Assembly (NCBI GenBank): GCA_037039925.1
Contig: JAXRKP010000349.1
Location: 182,501 to 246,500, forward strand
From: Doris montereyensis
Lineage: Eukaryota; Mollusca; Gastropoda; Nudibranchia; Dorididae
Length of the DNA stretch: 64,000 nucleotides
Direction of reading: 5' to 3'
A program made the position numbers and the translations under genes. Under the pieces are notes generated by a model, which did no database searches, was not told the origin of the DNA, and saw only the letters and a program-made list of their open reading frames with translations. Below are positions 1-13,206 of the stretch, piece after piece. Position 1 is the stretch's first letter. Each line of letters starts with the position of its first letter.

Positions 1-374
1 ATATCGATCCTTCACTAGATAACGCATTCATCGTGATTGTTTGAGCTGGTATTTTCTGATCTTTACAGAAGATGTGTCGATATAATCTCCACAGAGCTGT
101 TCGTTAACCCTTTAACTAATAATAGGCCTAATTTGGCAGCGGTCGTATAAGTGGTTGTTACCGAATGTTTCAGGCCAGTGAACGCAAGTGATCTTTCTCA
201 TGCGTTTCCTGTGAATGATGTCGATTCTAGACTTTTAAATTTTGTTTTTAGTTAGCCACCAAGCTCAGCTATTGTAATGTACTATGATTAGAATGGCGAG
301 GGTTTCACAAACAAAGTCGTGTTTATAAAATAAGAACTAAATGACAAAGCCAGTTCTTGACAGACTGTTGGTCG
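1..374. other. unique sequence, nothing recognised
   Basis: Non-repetitive AT-rich sequence before the first minisatellite. No open frame with splice sites, no RNA-like fold and no known repeat was seen. Confidence 0.5.
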
Positions 375-1303
375 GGATAAAGGGATTCTATAGAGTGGAT
401 TTCTACCTCTCACTAAAATCTCACCGATAAAAGGATTCTATAGAGTGGATTTCTATCTCTCTCACTAAAATCTCACCCATAAAGGGATTCTATAGAGTGG
501 ATTTCTATCTCTCTCACTAAAATCTCACCGATAAGGGATTCTATAGAGTGGATTTCTACCTCTCTCACTAAAATCTCACCCATAAAGGGATTCTATAGAG
601 TGGATTTCTACCTCTCTCACTAAAATCTCACCGATAAAGGGATTCTATAAAGTGGATTTCTACCTCTCTCACTAAAAATCTCACCCATAAAGGGATTCTA
701 TAGAGTGGATTTCTATCTCCCTCACTAAAATCTCACCGATAAAGGATTCTATAGAGTGGATTTCTATCTCCCTCACTAAAATCTCACTGATAAAGGATAA
801 AGGGATTCTAAAATCTCACCGATAAAGGGTGGATTTCTATCTCTCTCACTAAATCTCACCGATAAAGGGATTCTATAGAGTGGATTTTTATCTCACCGAT
901 AAAGGATTCTATAGTGGATTTCTATCTCACCGATAAAGGGATTCTATAGAGTGGATTTCTATCTCTCACTAAAATCTCACCGATAAAGGGATTCTATAGA
1001 GTGGATTTCTACCTCTCTCACTAAAATCTCACTGATAAAGGATTCTATAGGTGGATTTCTATCTCACCGATAAAGGGATTCTATAGAGTGGATTTCTATC
1101 TCACCGATGAAGGGATTCATAGAGTGGATTTCTATCTCACCGATAAAGGGATTCTATAGAGTGGATTTCTATCTCACCGATAAAGGGATTCTATAGAGTG
1201 ATTTCTATCTCACCGATAAAGGGATTCTATAGAGTGGATTTCTATCTCTCTCACTAAAATCTCACCGATAGAGGGATTCTATAGAGCGGATTTTCTAAAA
1301 TCT
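375..1303. repeat. minisatellite, ~52-bp unit (shorter 38-bp variants)
   Basis: About 20 imperfect tandem copies of a unit with the segments GATTCTATAGAGTGGATTTC and ACTAAAATCTCACC. Several copies in the second half (from ~0.89 kb) lack the 'tctctcactaaaat' segment, so a short 36-38 bp unit type is mixed with the full 52-53 bp type. Not coding in any consistent frame. Confidence 0.95.
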
Positions 1304-1305
1304 CA

Positions 1306-1363
1306 AATCCAGATCTAGATCTAGACTATTGTCAGAATCTAGCTCTAGATCTAGATCTGGATT
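1306..1363. repeat. perfect 20-bp inverted repeat (hairpin)
   Basis: Bases 1306-1325 are the exact reverse complement of 1344-1363, separated by an 18-base spacer. The arms consist of overlapping AGATCT/TCTAGA palindromes. It lies immediately after the last unit of the 52-bp array, so it may mark the array boundary. A cruciform or RNA hairpin could form; no function can be assigned. Confidence 0.9.
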
Positions 1364-1557
1364 GTTTACTTAGCGTGAAAATAGCGTTTTGACTCTGATA
1401 TGTAGTCAATATATCAGCAATCGTAGAGACCTACTGAATAATCTGCGATGTAGAATGTTTTCTATTTCTCAAGTAAGTCAAACACAAGCCAGGGCTACTG
1501 AAAAGAAGAAAAAGAAAAAAAAGTAGAAACGCATGGAGTTTTGGATACAGTGCTTCG

Positions 1558-1572
1558 GCTCTCTCTCTCTCT

Positions 1573-1664
<92 letters not shown>
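1558..1664. repeat. (CT)n microsatellite
   Basis: About 105 bases of nearly pure CT dinucleotides, interrupted near 1572 by 'ctag'. Confidence 0.98.
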
Positions 1665-1665
<1 letters not shown>

Positions 1666-1670
<5 letters not shown>

Positions 1671-1744
1671 TTGGCGGATGCTACTGATAAGTCCTACTTC
1701 TTCGCTATCCTTCTTGCACTTTCATCTTGCTCTTGTGTGGTAGT
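1666..1744 (+). mobile_element. R3 retroposon tail fragment
   Basis: Partial, diverged copy of the R3 interspersed family (GGTCCTACTTCTT followed by TTTCATCTTGCT). Other copies lie at 8.5, 9.8, 19.4, 22.0, 33.8, 34.0, 48.4 and 49.2 kb. Confidence 0.6.
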
Positions 1745-1745
1745 T

Positions 1746-1893
1746 TGCCATTGCTTTCCACACTGCCTGTGCTTTCACTAAGGCTGCTGGGTCACGAGAA
1801 CGGCCAGAAAAAATGTGCCGGACTGGGAATCGAACTCGTTCCTCTTGCATGGCAGTCAGGCACTCCACGGACTGAGCTACCGGCGCCTGCCTT
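1746..1893 (-). mobile_element. tRNA-derived SINE head / tRNA-like sequence
   Basis: Read on the minus strand, about 73 bases (near 1892-1818) resemble a tRNA. They have a GTAGCTCAGT A-box, a GAGTTCGATTCCC B-box and a largely pairing acceptor stem, but the T-stem and anticodon stem are poor. Non-tRNA sequence follows, so I read this as a SINE head or decayed pseudo-tRNA, not a working tRNA gene. Confidence 0.55.
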
Positions 1894-2021
1894 CCATAAA
1901 CAGAGCGATTTACAGCAGCCCAACACCCCCACCACCCCCTCCCCCACCGTGTCTGGTTGCTTTCGATTGAGTGTAGTCGTGATTTCTTACCAACGACCGG
2001 AGGATTAGATCCACGACTTTT

Positions 2022-5000
2022 TCCCTCTATTCTTCTCTATTTGCTTTCTTTTCTATAACGCATCAATATCCCCCCCCTTCAGTACCTTCTGTTCTTCTCT
2101 CTTTGCTCCTTTTCTATAACGCTTCGACCTCTCCCCCCCTTTACCCTCTGTTCTTCTCTCTTTGCTCTTTTTCTATAACGCTTCGACCCCCCCCCCCCCC
2201 TTTACTCTCTGTTCTTCTCTCTTTGCTCGTTTTCTATAACGCTTCGATCTCTCTCTCCCCCTCCTTTCCCCTCTGTTCTTCTCTCTTGCTCCATTTCCTA
2301 TAACGCTTCGACTCCCCCCCCTCCTTTATTCTCTGTTCTTCTCTCTTGCTCGGTTTCCTATAACGCTTCGACCTCCCCCCTCCCTCTTTACCCTCTGTTC
2401 TTCTCTCTTTGGTTTTTTTCTATTACGCTTCGACCTCCCCCCCCCCTTTACCATCTGTTCTTCTCTCTTTGCTCCTTTTCTATAACGTTTAGCCCCCCCC
2501 CTTTACACTCTTCTTTTCAATAACGCTTCGACCCCCCCCCTCTTCCTTTACCCTCTGTTCTTCTCTCTTTGTTCCTTTTCTATAACGCTTCCGACCCCCC
2601 CCCCCACTTTACCCTCTGCTCTTCTCGCTTTGCTCCTTTTCTATAACGCTTCGACTCCCCCCCCTCCCACTTTATCCTCTGTTCTTCTCTGTTTTGCTCC
2701 TTTTCTATAACGATTCGAACCCCCCCCTTTACCCTCTGTTCTTCTCTCTTTGCTCCTTGTCTAAAACGCTTCGATCTCTCCCCCTTTACCCTCTGTTCTT
2801 CTCTTTTGCTCCCGTTTCTATAACGCTTCGACCTCACCCCCTTTACCCTCTGTTCTTCTCTCTTTGCTCCTTTCTATAACGTTTCGACCTCACCCCCTTT
2901 ACCCTCTGTTTTCTCTCTTTGTTCCTTTTCTATATGTTTCGACCGCCCCCCCCTTTACCCTCTGTTCTTCTGTTCTCTCTTTGCTCCTTTTCTATAATGC
3001 TTCGACCACTCCTTTACCCTCTGTTCTTCTCTCTTTGCTCCTTTTCTATAACGCTTCGACCCCCCCTTTACCCTCTGTTCTTCTCTCTTTGCTCCTTTTT
3101 TATAACGCTAACCTTCGACCCCCCCCTTTACCCTCTGTTCTTCTCTCTTTGCTCCTTTTCTATAACGCTTCGACCCCCCCCAGCTTAACTCTCTGTTCTC
3201 TCTTTGCTCCTTTTCTATAACGATTTGACCTACTCCCCCCCCCTTAACTCTCTGTTCTTCGCTCTTTTCTCCCTTTCCTATGACGTTTCAACCTCCCCCC
3301 TTAAACCTCTGTTCTGCTCTTTTTGCTCCCCTTTTCTTCGACCTCCCCCGCCCTTTACCCTCTGTTCTTTTCCCTTTGCTCCATTTCCTATAACACTTCG
3401 ACCTCCCCCCCTTTACCCCCTGCTCATCTCTTTGCTCCGTTTCTATAACGTTTTGACCTCCTCCCCTTTACGCTCTGTTCACCCCTCCTTGCTCCTTGTC
3501 TATAACGTTTCAGTCCCCCCCCCCTTTACTCTCTGTTCTTCTCTCTTTGCTCCTTTTCTATAACGCTTCAACTCCCCCCCTTACGCTCTGTTCTTCTCTC
3601 TTTGCTCCTTATTTATAACACTTCGACCCCCTCCCCCTTTACCCTCTGTTCTTCTCTCTTTGTTGCTTGTCTATAACACTTCGACCACCACCCCCCCCTT
3701 TTACAATGTACATCTCTCTTTGCTCTTTTTCTATAACGTTTTGACCTACCCCCCCTCTTTACCCTCTGCTCATCTCTCTTTGCTCCCTTTCTATGACGTT
3801 TCAACTTCGCTCCCCCCCTTAAACCTCTGTTCTGCTCTTTTGCTCCCTTTTCTTCGACCTCCCCCGCCCCTTTATCCTGTGTTCTTTCCCCTTTGCTCCA
3901 TTTCCTATAACACTTCGACCTCCCCCCTTTACCCCCTGTTCATCTCTCTTTGCTCCGTTTCTATAACGTCTTGACCGCCTCCCTTTACCCTGTGTTCACC
4001 CTCCTTGCTCCTTGTCTATAACGTTTCGATCTCCCCCTTTACCCTCTGTTCTTCTGTCTTTTCTCCTTTTCTATAACGCTTCGACCCCCCTTTTGCCCTC
4101 TGTTCTTCTCTCTTTGCTCCTTTTCTGTAACGCTTCGACCTCCCCCCCCCCCCCCCGCCCCCTTTACCGTCTGTTCTTCTCACTTTGCTCCTTTTCTATA
4201 ACGCTTTGACCTCCCCCCCCTTTACGCTCTGTTCTTCTCTTTTTGCTCCTTTTCTATAACGCTTCACCTCCTTGCTCCCCCCCGCCCCTGTACCGTCTGT
4301 TCTTCTCGCTTTGCTCCTTTTCTATAACGCTTCGACCTCCTCTTTACCTCCCCCCCTTTACGCTCTGTTCTTCTCTCTTTGCTCCGTTTCTATAACGTCT
4401 TGACCGCCTCCCCTTTACCCTGTGTTCACCCCTCCTTGCTCCTTGTCTATAACGGTTTCGATCTCCCCCCCCCCTTTACTCTCTGTTCTTCTCGCTTTGC
4501 TCATTTTCTATAACGTTTCGACCCCACCTCCTCTTTACGCTCTGTTCTTCTCTCTTTGCTCCGTTTTCGTTAACGCCCCGACCCCCCCCGCCCCCTCTAC
4601 CGTCTGTTTTTCTCGCTTTGCTCCTTTTCTATATGTTTCGACCCCACCCCCCCTTTACCCTCTGTTTTCTCTCTTTGCTCCCTTTTCTATAACGCTTCGA
4701 CCTCCCCTGCCCCTTTACCCTCTGTTCGTTTCACTTTGCTCCATTTCCTATAACGCATCGACCCCCCTCCCTATTACCCCCTGTTGATCTCTTTTTGCTC
4801 AGTTTCTATAACGTTTTGAACCTCCCCCCCCCCCTTTACCCTTTTTTCATCCCTCTTTGCTCCTTGTTTATAACGTTTTGACCCCCCCCCACCTTTACCC
4901 TCTATTATGCTCTCTTTGCTCCTTTTCTATAACACTTCTACCTCTCCCCCCTTTACCCTCTGTTCTTCTCTCTTTGGTCCCTTTGCTCTAATGCTTCGAC

Positions 5001-6864
5001 ATCCCCCCCTCCCCCCTTCACTCTCTGTTCTTCTCTCTTTGCTACTTTTCTATAACACTTCGACCCCCCCTTTACCCTCTGTTCTCCTCTGTTTGCTCCT
5101 TTTCTATAACGCTTTGAACCTCCCCCCCCCCCTTTACCCTCTGTTCTTCTCTCTTTGCTCCTTGTCTAAAACGCTTCGATCTCTCCCCCCTTTACCCTCT
5201 GTTCTTCTCTCTTTGCTCCCATTTCCTCCCATAACGCTTCTTGCTCCCATTTCTATAACCTCGACCTCCCCCTTTACCTTCTGTTCTTCTCTCTTTGCTC
5301 CATTTCTATAACGCTTCGACCTCTCCCCCTTTACCCTCTGTTCTTCTCTCTTTGCTCCCATTTCCATAACGCTTCGACCTCACCCCCCTTTACCTTCTGT
5401 TCTTCTCTCTTTGCTCCATTTCTATAACGCTTCGACCTCCCCCCCTTTACCGTCTCTGTTCTTCTCTCTTTGCTCCCATTTCTATAACGCTTCGACCTCT
5501 CCCCTTTTACCCTCTGTTCATGTCTCTCTGTTCTTCTTTTTCTTTGCTCCCATTTCTATAACGCTTCGACCTCACCCTCCCCTTTACCTTCTGTTCTTCT
5601 CTCTTTGCTCCTTTTCTATAACGTTTCGACCTTACCTCTGTTCTTCTCCCCCTTTACTTTCTGTTCTTCTCTCATTGCTCCTTTTCTATAACGCTTCGAC
5701 CTTCCCCCTTTACCCTCTGTTCTTCTCTCTTTGCTCCCATTTCTATAACGCTTAGACCTCACCCCCTTTACCTTCTGTTCTTCTCTCTTTGCTCCCTTTT
5801 CTATAACGATTCGATCTTCTCCCCCTTTACCCTCTGTTCTTCTCTCTTTGCTCCTTTTCTATAACGATTCCCCCTTTACCATCTGTTCTTCTCTCTTCTT
5901 TGCTTCTCCTTTGTCTAAAACTCTTTGCTCCCATTTCGATCTCTCCCCCTTTACCCTCTGTTCTTCTCTCTTTGCTCCCATTTCTATAACGCTTCGACCT
6001 CACCCCCTTTACCTTCTGTTGTTCTCTTTGCTCCCATTTCTATAACGCTTCGACCTCACCCCCCTTTACCTTCTGTTCTTCTCTCTTTGCTCCTTTTCTA
6101 TAACGTTTCGACCTCCCCCCTTTTACCTGTGTTTTTCTCTCTTTCCTCCCTTTTCTATAACGCTTAACCCCCTCCCTTTTATCCTCTGTTCATGTCTCTT
6201 TGCTCTTTTTTTATAACGCTTAACCTAACCCGCTTAACCATCTCTTCTTCTCTGTTTACTCCTTCTCAATAACGCTTCGACACCCGCTTAACCATCTCTT
6301 CTTCTCCCCCTTTTACCCTCTGTTCTTCTCTCTTTGCTCCTTTTCTGTAACGTTTCGTCCCCCCCTTTACCCTCTGTTCTTCTCTGTTTGCTCCTTTTCT
6401 GTAATGTTTCGTCCGCCCCCTTCCTTAATCCTTATTCTTTTTCTCTTTGCCCTTTTTCTATCACGCTTCGACCCCACCCTCCCTTACCCTCTGTTCTTAT
6501 CTCTTTGCTCCTTTTCTGTAACGTTTCGTACCCCCTTTACCTTCCGTTTTTTCTCTCTTTGCTCCTTTTCTGTAACGTTTCGTACCCCCCTTTACCTTCC
6601 GTTTTTCTCTCTTTGCTCCTTTTCTGTAACGTTTCGTACCCCCTTTACCTTCCGTTCTTCTCTCTTTGCTCCTTTTCTGTAACGTTTCTGCCCCCCCTTT
6701 ACCATCTGTTCTTCTCTCTTTGCTCCTTTTCTGTAACGTTTCTGCCCCCCCTTTACCACCTGTCCTCTCTCTTTGCTCCTTTTCTGTAACTTTTTTCGCC
6801 CCCCCTTTACCCTCTGTTCTTCTCTCTTTGCTCCTTTTCTATAACGCTTCAACCCCCCCCCTCA
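2022..6864. repeat. 56-bp C/T-rich minisatellite array (4.8 kb)
   Basis: About 85 imperfect head-to-tail units containing TTTACCCTCTGTTCTTCTCT, then TTTGCTCC, then TATAACGCTTCGACC and a C run. The C run varies from about 4 to 14 between neighbouring units. A local subfamily at about 6.33-6.80 kb has TGTAACGTTTCGT instead. The + strand is almost all pyrimidine. The open frames here are composition artefacts. Confidence 0.97.
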
Positions 6865-7108
6865 CTCCTTTCCCCCTTCTACTCGTTTCAATGATCATTG
6901 TCTTTTTGTCCTTTGATTCTTCACTTCTCCACTCTCTTTTCATGTCCTTGTCTGTTTTTCCTCTGAAATCACACTGTGTGATACTGTTTTACAAGTCAGC
7001 GTGAGTATATTACTCGTTTGTTGTCTAATGAATGGTTATACCCGAAACATCACGTGTCTGTTCTATCTCTTTTAGTGGAGTTGTCACTGCTTTGTAATGT
7101 CGTTTATC
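6865..7108. other. unique spacer between two minisatellites
   Basis: About 240 bases of non-repetitive sequence separating the 56-bp and 33-bp arrays. No gene seen. Confidence 0.5.
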
Positions 7109-8428
7109 ACTTTTAACCACAAACAACCCCTCTTAATGATCCTTTTTAACCACAAACAACCCTCTCCCTTTTAATGATCCCTTTTAACCACAAACAACTC
7201 TTAATGATCCCTTTAACCACAAACGGTCCCTCTTAATGATCTCTTTTAACCACAAACGGTCTATTAATGATCCCTTTTAACCACAAACAACCCCTCTTAA
7301 TGATCCCTTTTATTACCGATCCTTTAACCCCAAACGGTCCCTCTTAATGATCCCTTTTAACCACAAACGGTCCTATTAATGATCTTTTAACCACAAAATG
7401 ATCCCTTTTAACCACAACGGTCCCTCTTAATGATCTCTTTTAACCACAAACGGTCCCTATTAATGATGATCCTTTCAACCACAAACGGTCTTAATGATCC
7501 CTCTTCATGATCCCTTTTAACCACAAACGGTCCCGTTCTGATCTCTTTTTTTCCCTAGTGTCCTCTAATGATCCCTTTTAACCACAAACGGCCCCTCTTC
7601 AAATGATCCCTTTTAACCACAAACGGCCGTTCTTCATGATCCCTTTAACCCCAAACGGTCCCTATTAATGATCCCTTTCAACCACAAACGGTCCCCACGA
7701 TCCCTTTTCAAATGATCCATGATTTTAACTACAAACGGCCCCTCTCAATGATCCATTTTAACTACAAACGGCCCCTTCAATGATCCCTTTTTTTAACCAC
7801 AAACAGCCCCTCTTAGTGATCCCTTTTTAACCACAAACAGCCCTCTTAGTGATCCCTTTTAACCACAAACCCTCTTAATGATCCCTTTAACCACAAACGG
7901 TCCCTCTCAATGATTTTAACCACAAACGGTCCCTCTTAATGATCCCTTTTAACCACAAACGGTCCCTATTAATGATCCCTTTTCTCAATGATCCCTTTTA
8001 ACCACAAACGGTCCCTCTCAATGATCCCTTTTAACCACAAACGGCCTGTCTCTTAATGATCCCTTTTAACCACAAAACTCAATGGCCAAACGGTCTCAAT
8101 GATCCAAACGGTCCCTTTATGATCCCTTTTAACCACAAACTCTCTCAATGCTTTTAACCACAAACGGTCCCTCAATGATCCCTTTTAACCACAAACGGCC
8201 CCCAATGATCCCTTTTAACCACAAACGGCCCCTCTCAATGATCCCTTTTAACCACAAACGGCCCCCATCAATGATCCCTTTTAACCACAAACGGCCCCCA
8301 TCAATGATCCCTTTTAACCACAAACGGCCCCCATCAATGATAACCACAAACGGCCCCCTTGATCCCTTTAACAACAAACGGCCCCGTCAATGATCCCTTT
8401 AACCACAAACGGCCCCTCTCAATGATCC
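7109..8428. repeat. ~33-bp minisatellite array (1.3 kb)
   Basis: About 40 imperfect units built from AATGATCCCTTTTAACCACA followed by AACGGTCCC or AACGGCCCC. Unit length varies from about 20 to 40 bp. The most regular part is 8.16-8.35 kb, where units differ mainly by CCCCCATC versus CCCCTCTC. Confidence 0.95.
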
Positions 8429-8477
8429 CAATTGTGATGACTTGGATTGCGATAAATTAGGTACCGTATATACGGAC

Positions 8478-8622
8478 GATGGGCGGGAGCTGTTGGTGGC
8501 AGGTCCTACTTCTTTCCTTTCACTATTTGATTTTGCTTTCCCCTTGCTGCTTCCTGTTCTTAATTCACCCACCCTGAGATCACTGCATACGGTGGATGGT
8601 GTACATTTCATTTAAACAAAAC
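8478..8622 (+). mobile_element. R3 retroposon copy
   Basis: Contains GGTCCTACTTCTTTCC, CTTGCTGCTTCCT, AATTCACCC and a terminal ATACGGTGGATGG...TTTCATTTAAAC. This is a fairly complete copy of the roughly 130-bp R3 family. Another copy (48.4 kb) ends in (AAAC)n, which marks this as the 3' end of a retroposon. Confidence 0.75.
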
Positions 8623-8743
8623 CGTACGTCAGATAGCCAAGAGACGCAGCCAGCCAGCCAGCCGTCTGATGGTTCGGACCCTAGCACCAAATTGTGAATG
8701 CCAGAAGAAGCGATCATGGGGCCCGTCAGGAGGGTACTATAGT

Positions 8744-9088
8744 TTGTAGGGGACTCGGTAGTCCAGAGGCAAGATGTCGGCCTCTCAACCAAGAGGTAGT
8801 GGGTTCGAGCCCCACCAACATGTGCCGATTTTTTCGAGCAAAATCTACCCCCCCCCTCCTTATCCACATAGGAGGATCGACACCTAGTCCCATCAGAGAC
8901 AGACGATAAAAAGGTCCCTTGTGCAGATCAGAACACTCTGTGTACTTTAAAGATCCCTTGGCTGTTTACAGGACTGTCTGGGCAAAACAAAACAAATCCT
9001 ATCAAAACCCCGATATCACTTTAGTTGTGGATGTGGGTAAATCAAATCAAATCAAATCAAATCAAATCAAATCAAATCAAATCAAACA
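8744..9088 (+). mobile_element. SINE-1 copy, full length, (AAATC)n tail
   Basis: The tRNA-like head (GTAGTCCAGAGGCAAG ... GGGTTCGAGCCCC near 8758-8814) is followed by a conserved body (ATCAGAGACAGACGATAAAA; TTTAAAGATCCCTTGGCTGT; GTTGTGGATGTGGGT) and an (AAATC)n tail at 9038-9085. This is the best copy of the family in the window. The A/B-box layout is typical of tRNA-derived SINEs transcribed by RNA polymerase III. Confidence 0.85.
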
Positions 9089-9146
9089 AGGAGAAGTGAG
9101 CATGGGGCCAGTCAGTCAGGAGGGGAAGGGGGGTATACTGATCTAA

Positions 9147-9387
9147 AATTGCAATCACCGCATATGACGGGGCTCCGGACGACGGTGCTCCTAGATGCAT
9201 CGATGCGGCAGTAAGCTCGCTCGGGACTCTTTAAGTCTTGCTCCCCATTCATTACTTATAGCACTGCAACGCATTCATTCATCATCATCATTGTCCACCT
9301 TCGTCTCTTTCTTACCCCTTACGATTGGGAAACATGACTTGTGTACATCTTTTGAAACTGGTATTTGTTTCCCATGATAAAACGGTA
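9147..9387. other. unique sequence, nothing recognised
   Basis: No splice-bounded open frame, repeat or RNA signal recognised. It begins with a short stretch resembling the end of an R3 element (GCAATCACCGCATATGA). Confidence 0.4.
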
Positions 9388-9506
9388 CGTTCACTTGAGT
9401 TTTGTTTGTCACTCCCAGGCCTGACTCGAGGGAAAACTAGCCGTCACCTACATTAAGATGTCACGTTATGCTTGGCCAGGAAATGTTGAAAACATTAGTC
9501 ACGCTC
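9388..9506. mobile_element. small foldback (MITE-like) element
   Basis: The left end CACTTGAGTTTTGTTTGTCA...CTCCCAGGCC is imperfectly complementary to the right end GGCCAGGAAATGTTGAAAAC. A related copy is at 38.36 kb and a half copy at 13.12 kb. No coding capacity. Confidence 0.55.
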
Positions 9507-9777
9507 CAACTTAAGCATGGTTTATGATAACTAGTTTTGGTCAAGTTAAAGAAGACGCGGCGAAAAATTACCTCAGTGGCCCATTTGATTTGGTTGCTGG
9601 ATCACGGTGTCTAGGGTTCGGATTCTGGCAATATAAGGCCATGGGAAAAATCCGTGACAGTAGCGCCTTTTCCAACTCCATCCTGACGCAAATGGGTAGT
9701 AGCATCAACTGGGGAGTAAAATATGCAGGGATATGTGCGAGGGCGGGTGGAGGGGGAGTTGTACTGAATGACATATG
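9507..9777. other. unique sequence, nothing recognised
   Basis: An open frame here (from 9524) reads into an R3 element and has no splice context; I do not regard it as coding. Confidence 0.4.
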
Positions 9778-9897
9778 GGCGGTTGGTTGGTGGGAGGTGC
9801 TGGCAGATCCTACTTCTTTCCTTTCACTCTTTCACTTATATTTCATCTCGCTATTTCCCTTTAATTCACCGTGAGATCACTCACCGCACACGAAATG
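9778..9897 (+). mobile_element. R3 retroposon copy
   Basis: Contains GGGAGGTGCTGGCAGATCC, TACTTCTTTCCTTTCACTC, TTTCATCTCGCTATTTCC and AATTCACCGTGAGATCAC. A clear family member that lacks a long tail. Confidence 0.75.
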
Positions 9898-10100
9898 AAA
9901 ACGAAACTGAATGACACCTACATGACGTTTTTAATTGTTAGCTCTGCTATTGCTCCTTGTTTCTCTTTCTTAAAGAAGCCAGTACAGTGTGATCAGTCTA
10001 AAACGCAACTTTTTGAGTCTATGGATTCTTACAGCAAATAGTGCAAATGCACACCAAATTGTTGTCCGTCAAAAACATTCCTCAAAGTATCAATTGTAAT

Positions 10101-10384
10101 CTTAAAGACAAACAGCGAGGCAAATGGCATGTCGAAAGTGAAAGAAATGACATTGAATAATATTAAAGCCCCATAGGAACAAAAACAACTTGGCCACCAT
10201 GGGGATCAAACCCGCGACCTCTGCGTCAGTACACATCCCCTTGTCATGAAAAGAAAGTGTGCTACGAACCAAGCTAACTACACTACTTAATTCTCTCGTA
10301 TTTGTTCCTGTGGGGCTTTAATGTTATTAAATATCATTTTTCTTGACTTTTGACACGCCCCTTGCCCTCACTGTTTGTCTTTAC
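10101..10384 (-). mobile_element. TIR element with tRNA-like core (copy 1, 284 bp)
   Basis: Long imperfect terminal inverted repeats: TTAAAGACAAACAGCGAGG at the left, CTGTTTGTCTTTA at the right, and an inner part containing AAAGCCCCATAGGAACAAA opposite TTTGTTCCTGTGGGGCTTT. The core is tRNA-like on the minus strand, with B-box GGTCGCGGGTTTGATCCCC and A-box TAGCTTGGTTCGTAGCAC. It is flanked by the near-perfect 10-bp duplication CAATTGTAAT/CAATTGGAAT (10091-10100, 10385-10394). Related copies are at 19.6, 47.4 and 62.7 kb. Confidence 0.8.
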
Positions 10385-10486
10385 CAATTGGAATGTTGTG
10401 CGTTCAATAACAAATATGTATTTTAAATCACTCACTCTGTACTAGTGGCAAACAAACGCTTTAACGATGCCACTTTCGATTTTCAG

Positions 10487-10685
10487 CTGTCGCGGTCATG
10501 GAATTGGGGACACCGCCACACAGAGCCAGATCTGCAGAACTCCAGGAAATCCTGGATGACCTTGAGCAGGCCTGGCCCAGATACAGCCAATCATGTCGCA
10601 GGGACTCTACGCTCATTGGCTCTATGACAAACGCCGACCGCTTTTTCCACCCAGAATCCCCGGCGCCAAGCATTTTGTCCGCAAG
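10487..10685 (+). CDS. exon A, uncharacterised coiled-coil protein (probable start codon)
   Basis: It lies between acceptor TTTTCAG (ending 10486) and donor AAG|GTTGGT. The ATG at 10498 has a good context (G at -3, G at +4), and the frame starts MELGTPPHRARSAELQEILD. The 11 bases before it are also open (V-A-V), so the protein could continue upstream instead. The exon encodes about 62 residues with an amphipathic stretch (ELQEILDDLEQAW) and then FFHPESPAPSIL. It ends in phase 2, and AG+G restores Arg with exon B. The acceptor implies at least one upstream exon, which I could not find among the minisatellites. Family not recognised. Confidence 0.75.
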
Positions 10686-10836
10686 GTTGGTTTAGTTTAG
10701 TACTTCATGTACTATCTTACACAATGTATATATCTATACAATATCATATCAATTTGAGACATTCAAGGAAAATCGATAAATGTCGCACTATAACTTATAT
10801 TATTATTATGAGTAATGAAAAGAAGGTAGTCCCCTC

Positions 10837-12593
<1,757 letters not shown>

Positions 12594-12873
12594 AGTGTGT
12601 ATATCTGTATGTCCCTGTCTGTCTCTCTGTCTTTGTCTGACTGACGGATTCAATCGTTCACTTTCTTTCGTTCCCCCACCCCCTTCACACGTTGACACTC
12701 CTCTCACTGAATCAATAGATGAACCAATCGTTTAAATTTATGTAAATTATTGAATACATTGGCAGAATACCTATATGTGTCAAACGATAAAAGGCCAGAA
12801 ACTTATTATAACATTAAGACAGATGGATACAAAGAAGAATTAGTAAATACTTAACATTTCCCCGTTGTTTCAG

Positions 12874-12962
12874 GAGTCATCCTCGAGGCAAAGTCCTGTC
12901 TTGTAAAAAGCTGACCGCCTCATTGAAGTCCTTGACCAATTTGGGGCGACCTGCCTCCACCG
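12874..12962 (+). CDS. exon B, uncharacterised coiled-coil protein
   Basis: Acceptor TTGTTTCAG and donor CCG|GTATGT frame 89 bases that continue exon A in phase. The translation is R-SHPRGKVLSCKKLTASLK then SLTNLGRPAST. It is basic and Ser/Thr-rich. It ends in phase 1, matching exon C. This short exon is supported by splice sites, phase continuity on both sides and the absence of stops, although it is too short to stand out as an open frame. No domain is recognisable. Confidence 0.85.
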
Positions 12963-13119
12963 GTATGTTGTTCTTCAAGTTGTTTTGAGTGTTAAAAAGT
13001 AGAAATACAAATGAAAAATCCGAAATCACTTGAAATTCAGCAAAACGATACCCAAGGTGTCTTTAGAAGAAAAGAGACAATATCAGCAACAAAATAGCAA
13101 AACGAATAATACACAGAAA

Positions 13120-13200
13120 GCCGAGCATCCACTTGAGTTTTGAACACTTTCAGGCTAGACAAAACGTGACATCATCTCATTGTAGGTAACTGCTATCTTG
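13120..13200. mobile_element. half copy of the foldback (MITE-like) element
   Basis: Contains ATCCACTTGAGTTTTGAACA and AGACAAAACGTGACATC, matching one arm of the elements at 9.4 and 38.4 kb; the opposite arm is missing or diverged. Confidence 0.4.
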
Positions 13201-13206
13201 CCTTCG

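Noticed and set aside
9524..9874. 116-codon open frame
   Set aside because: Its last part runs through an R3 retroposon and the rest has no acceptor or donor in a useful position.
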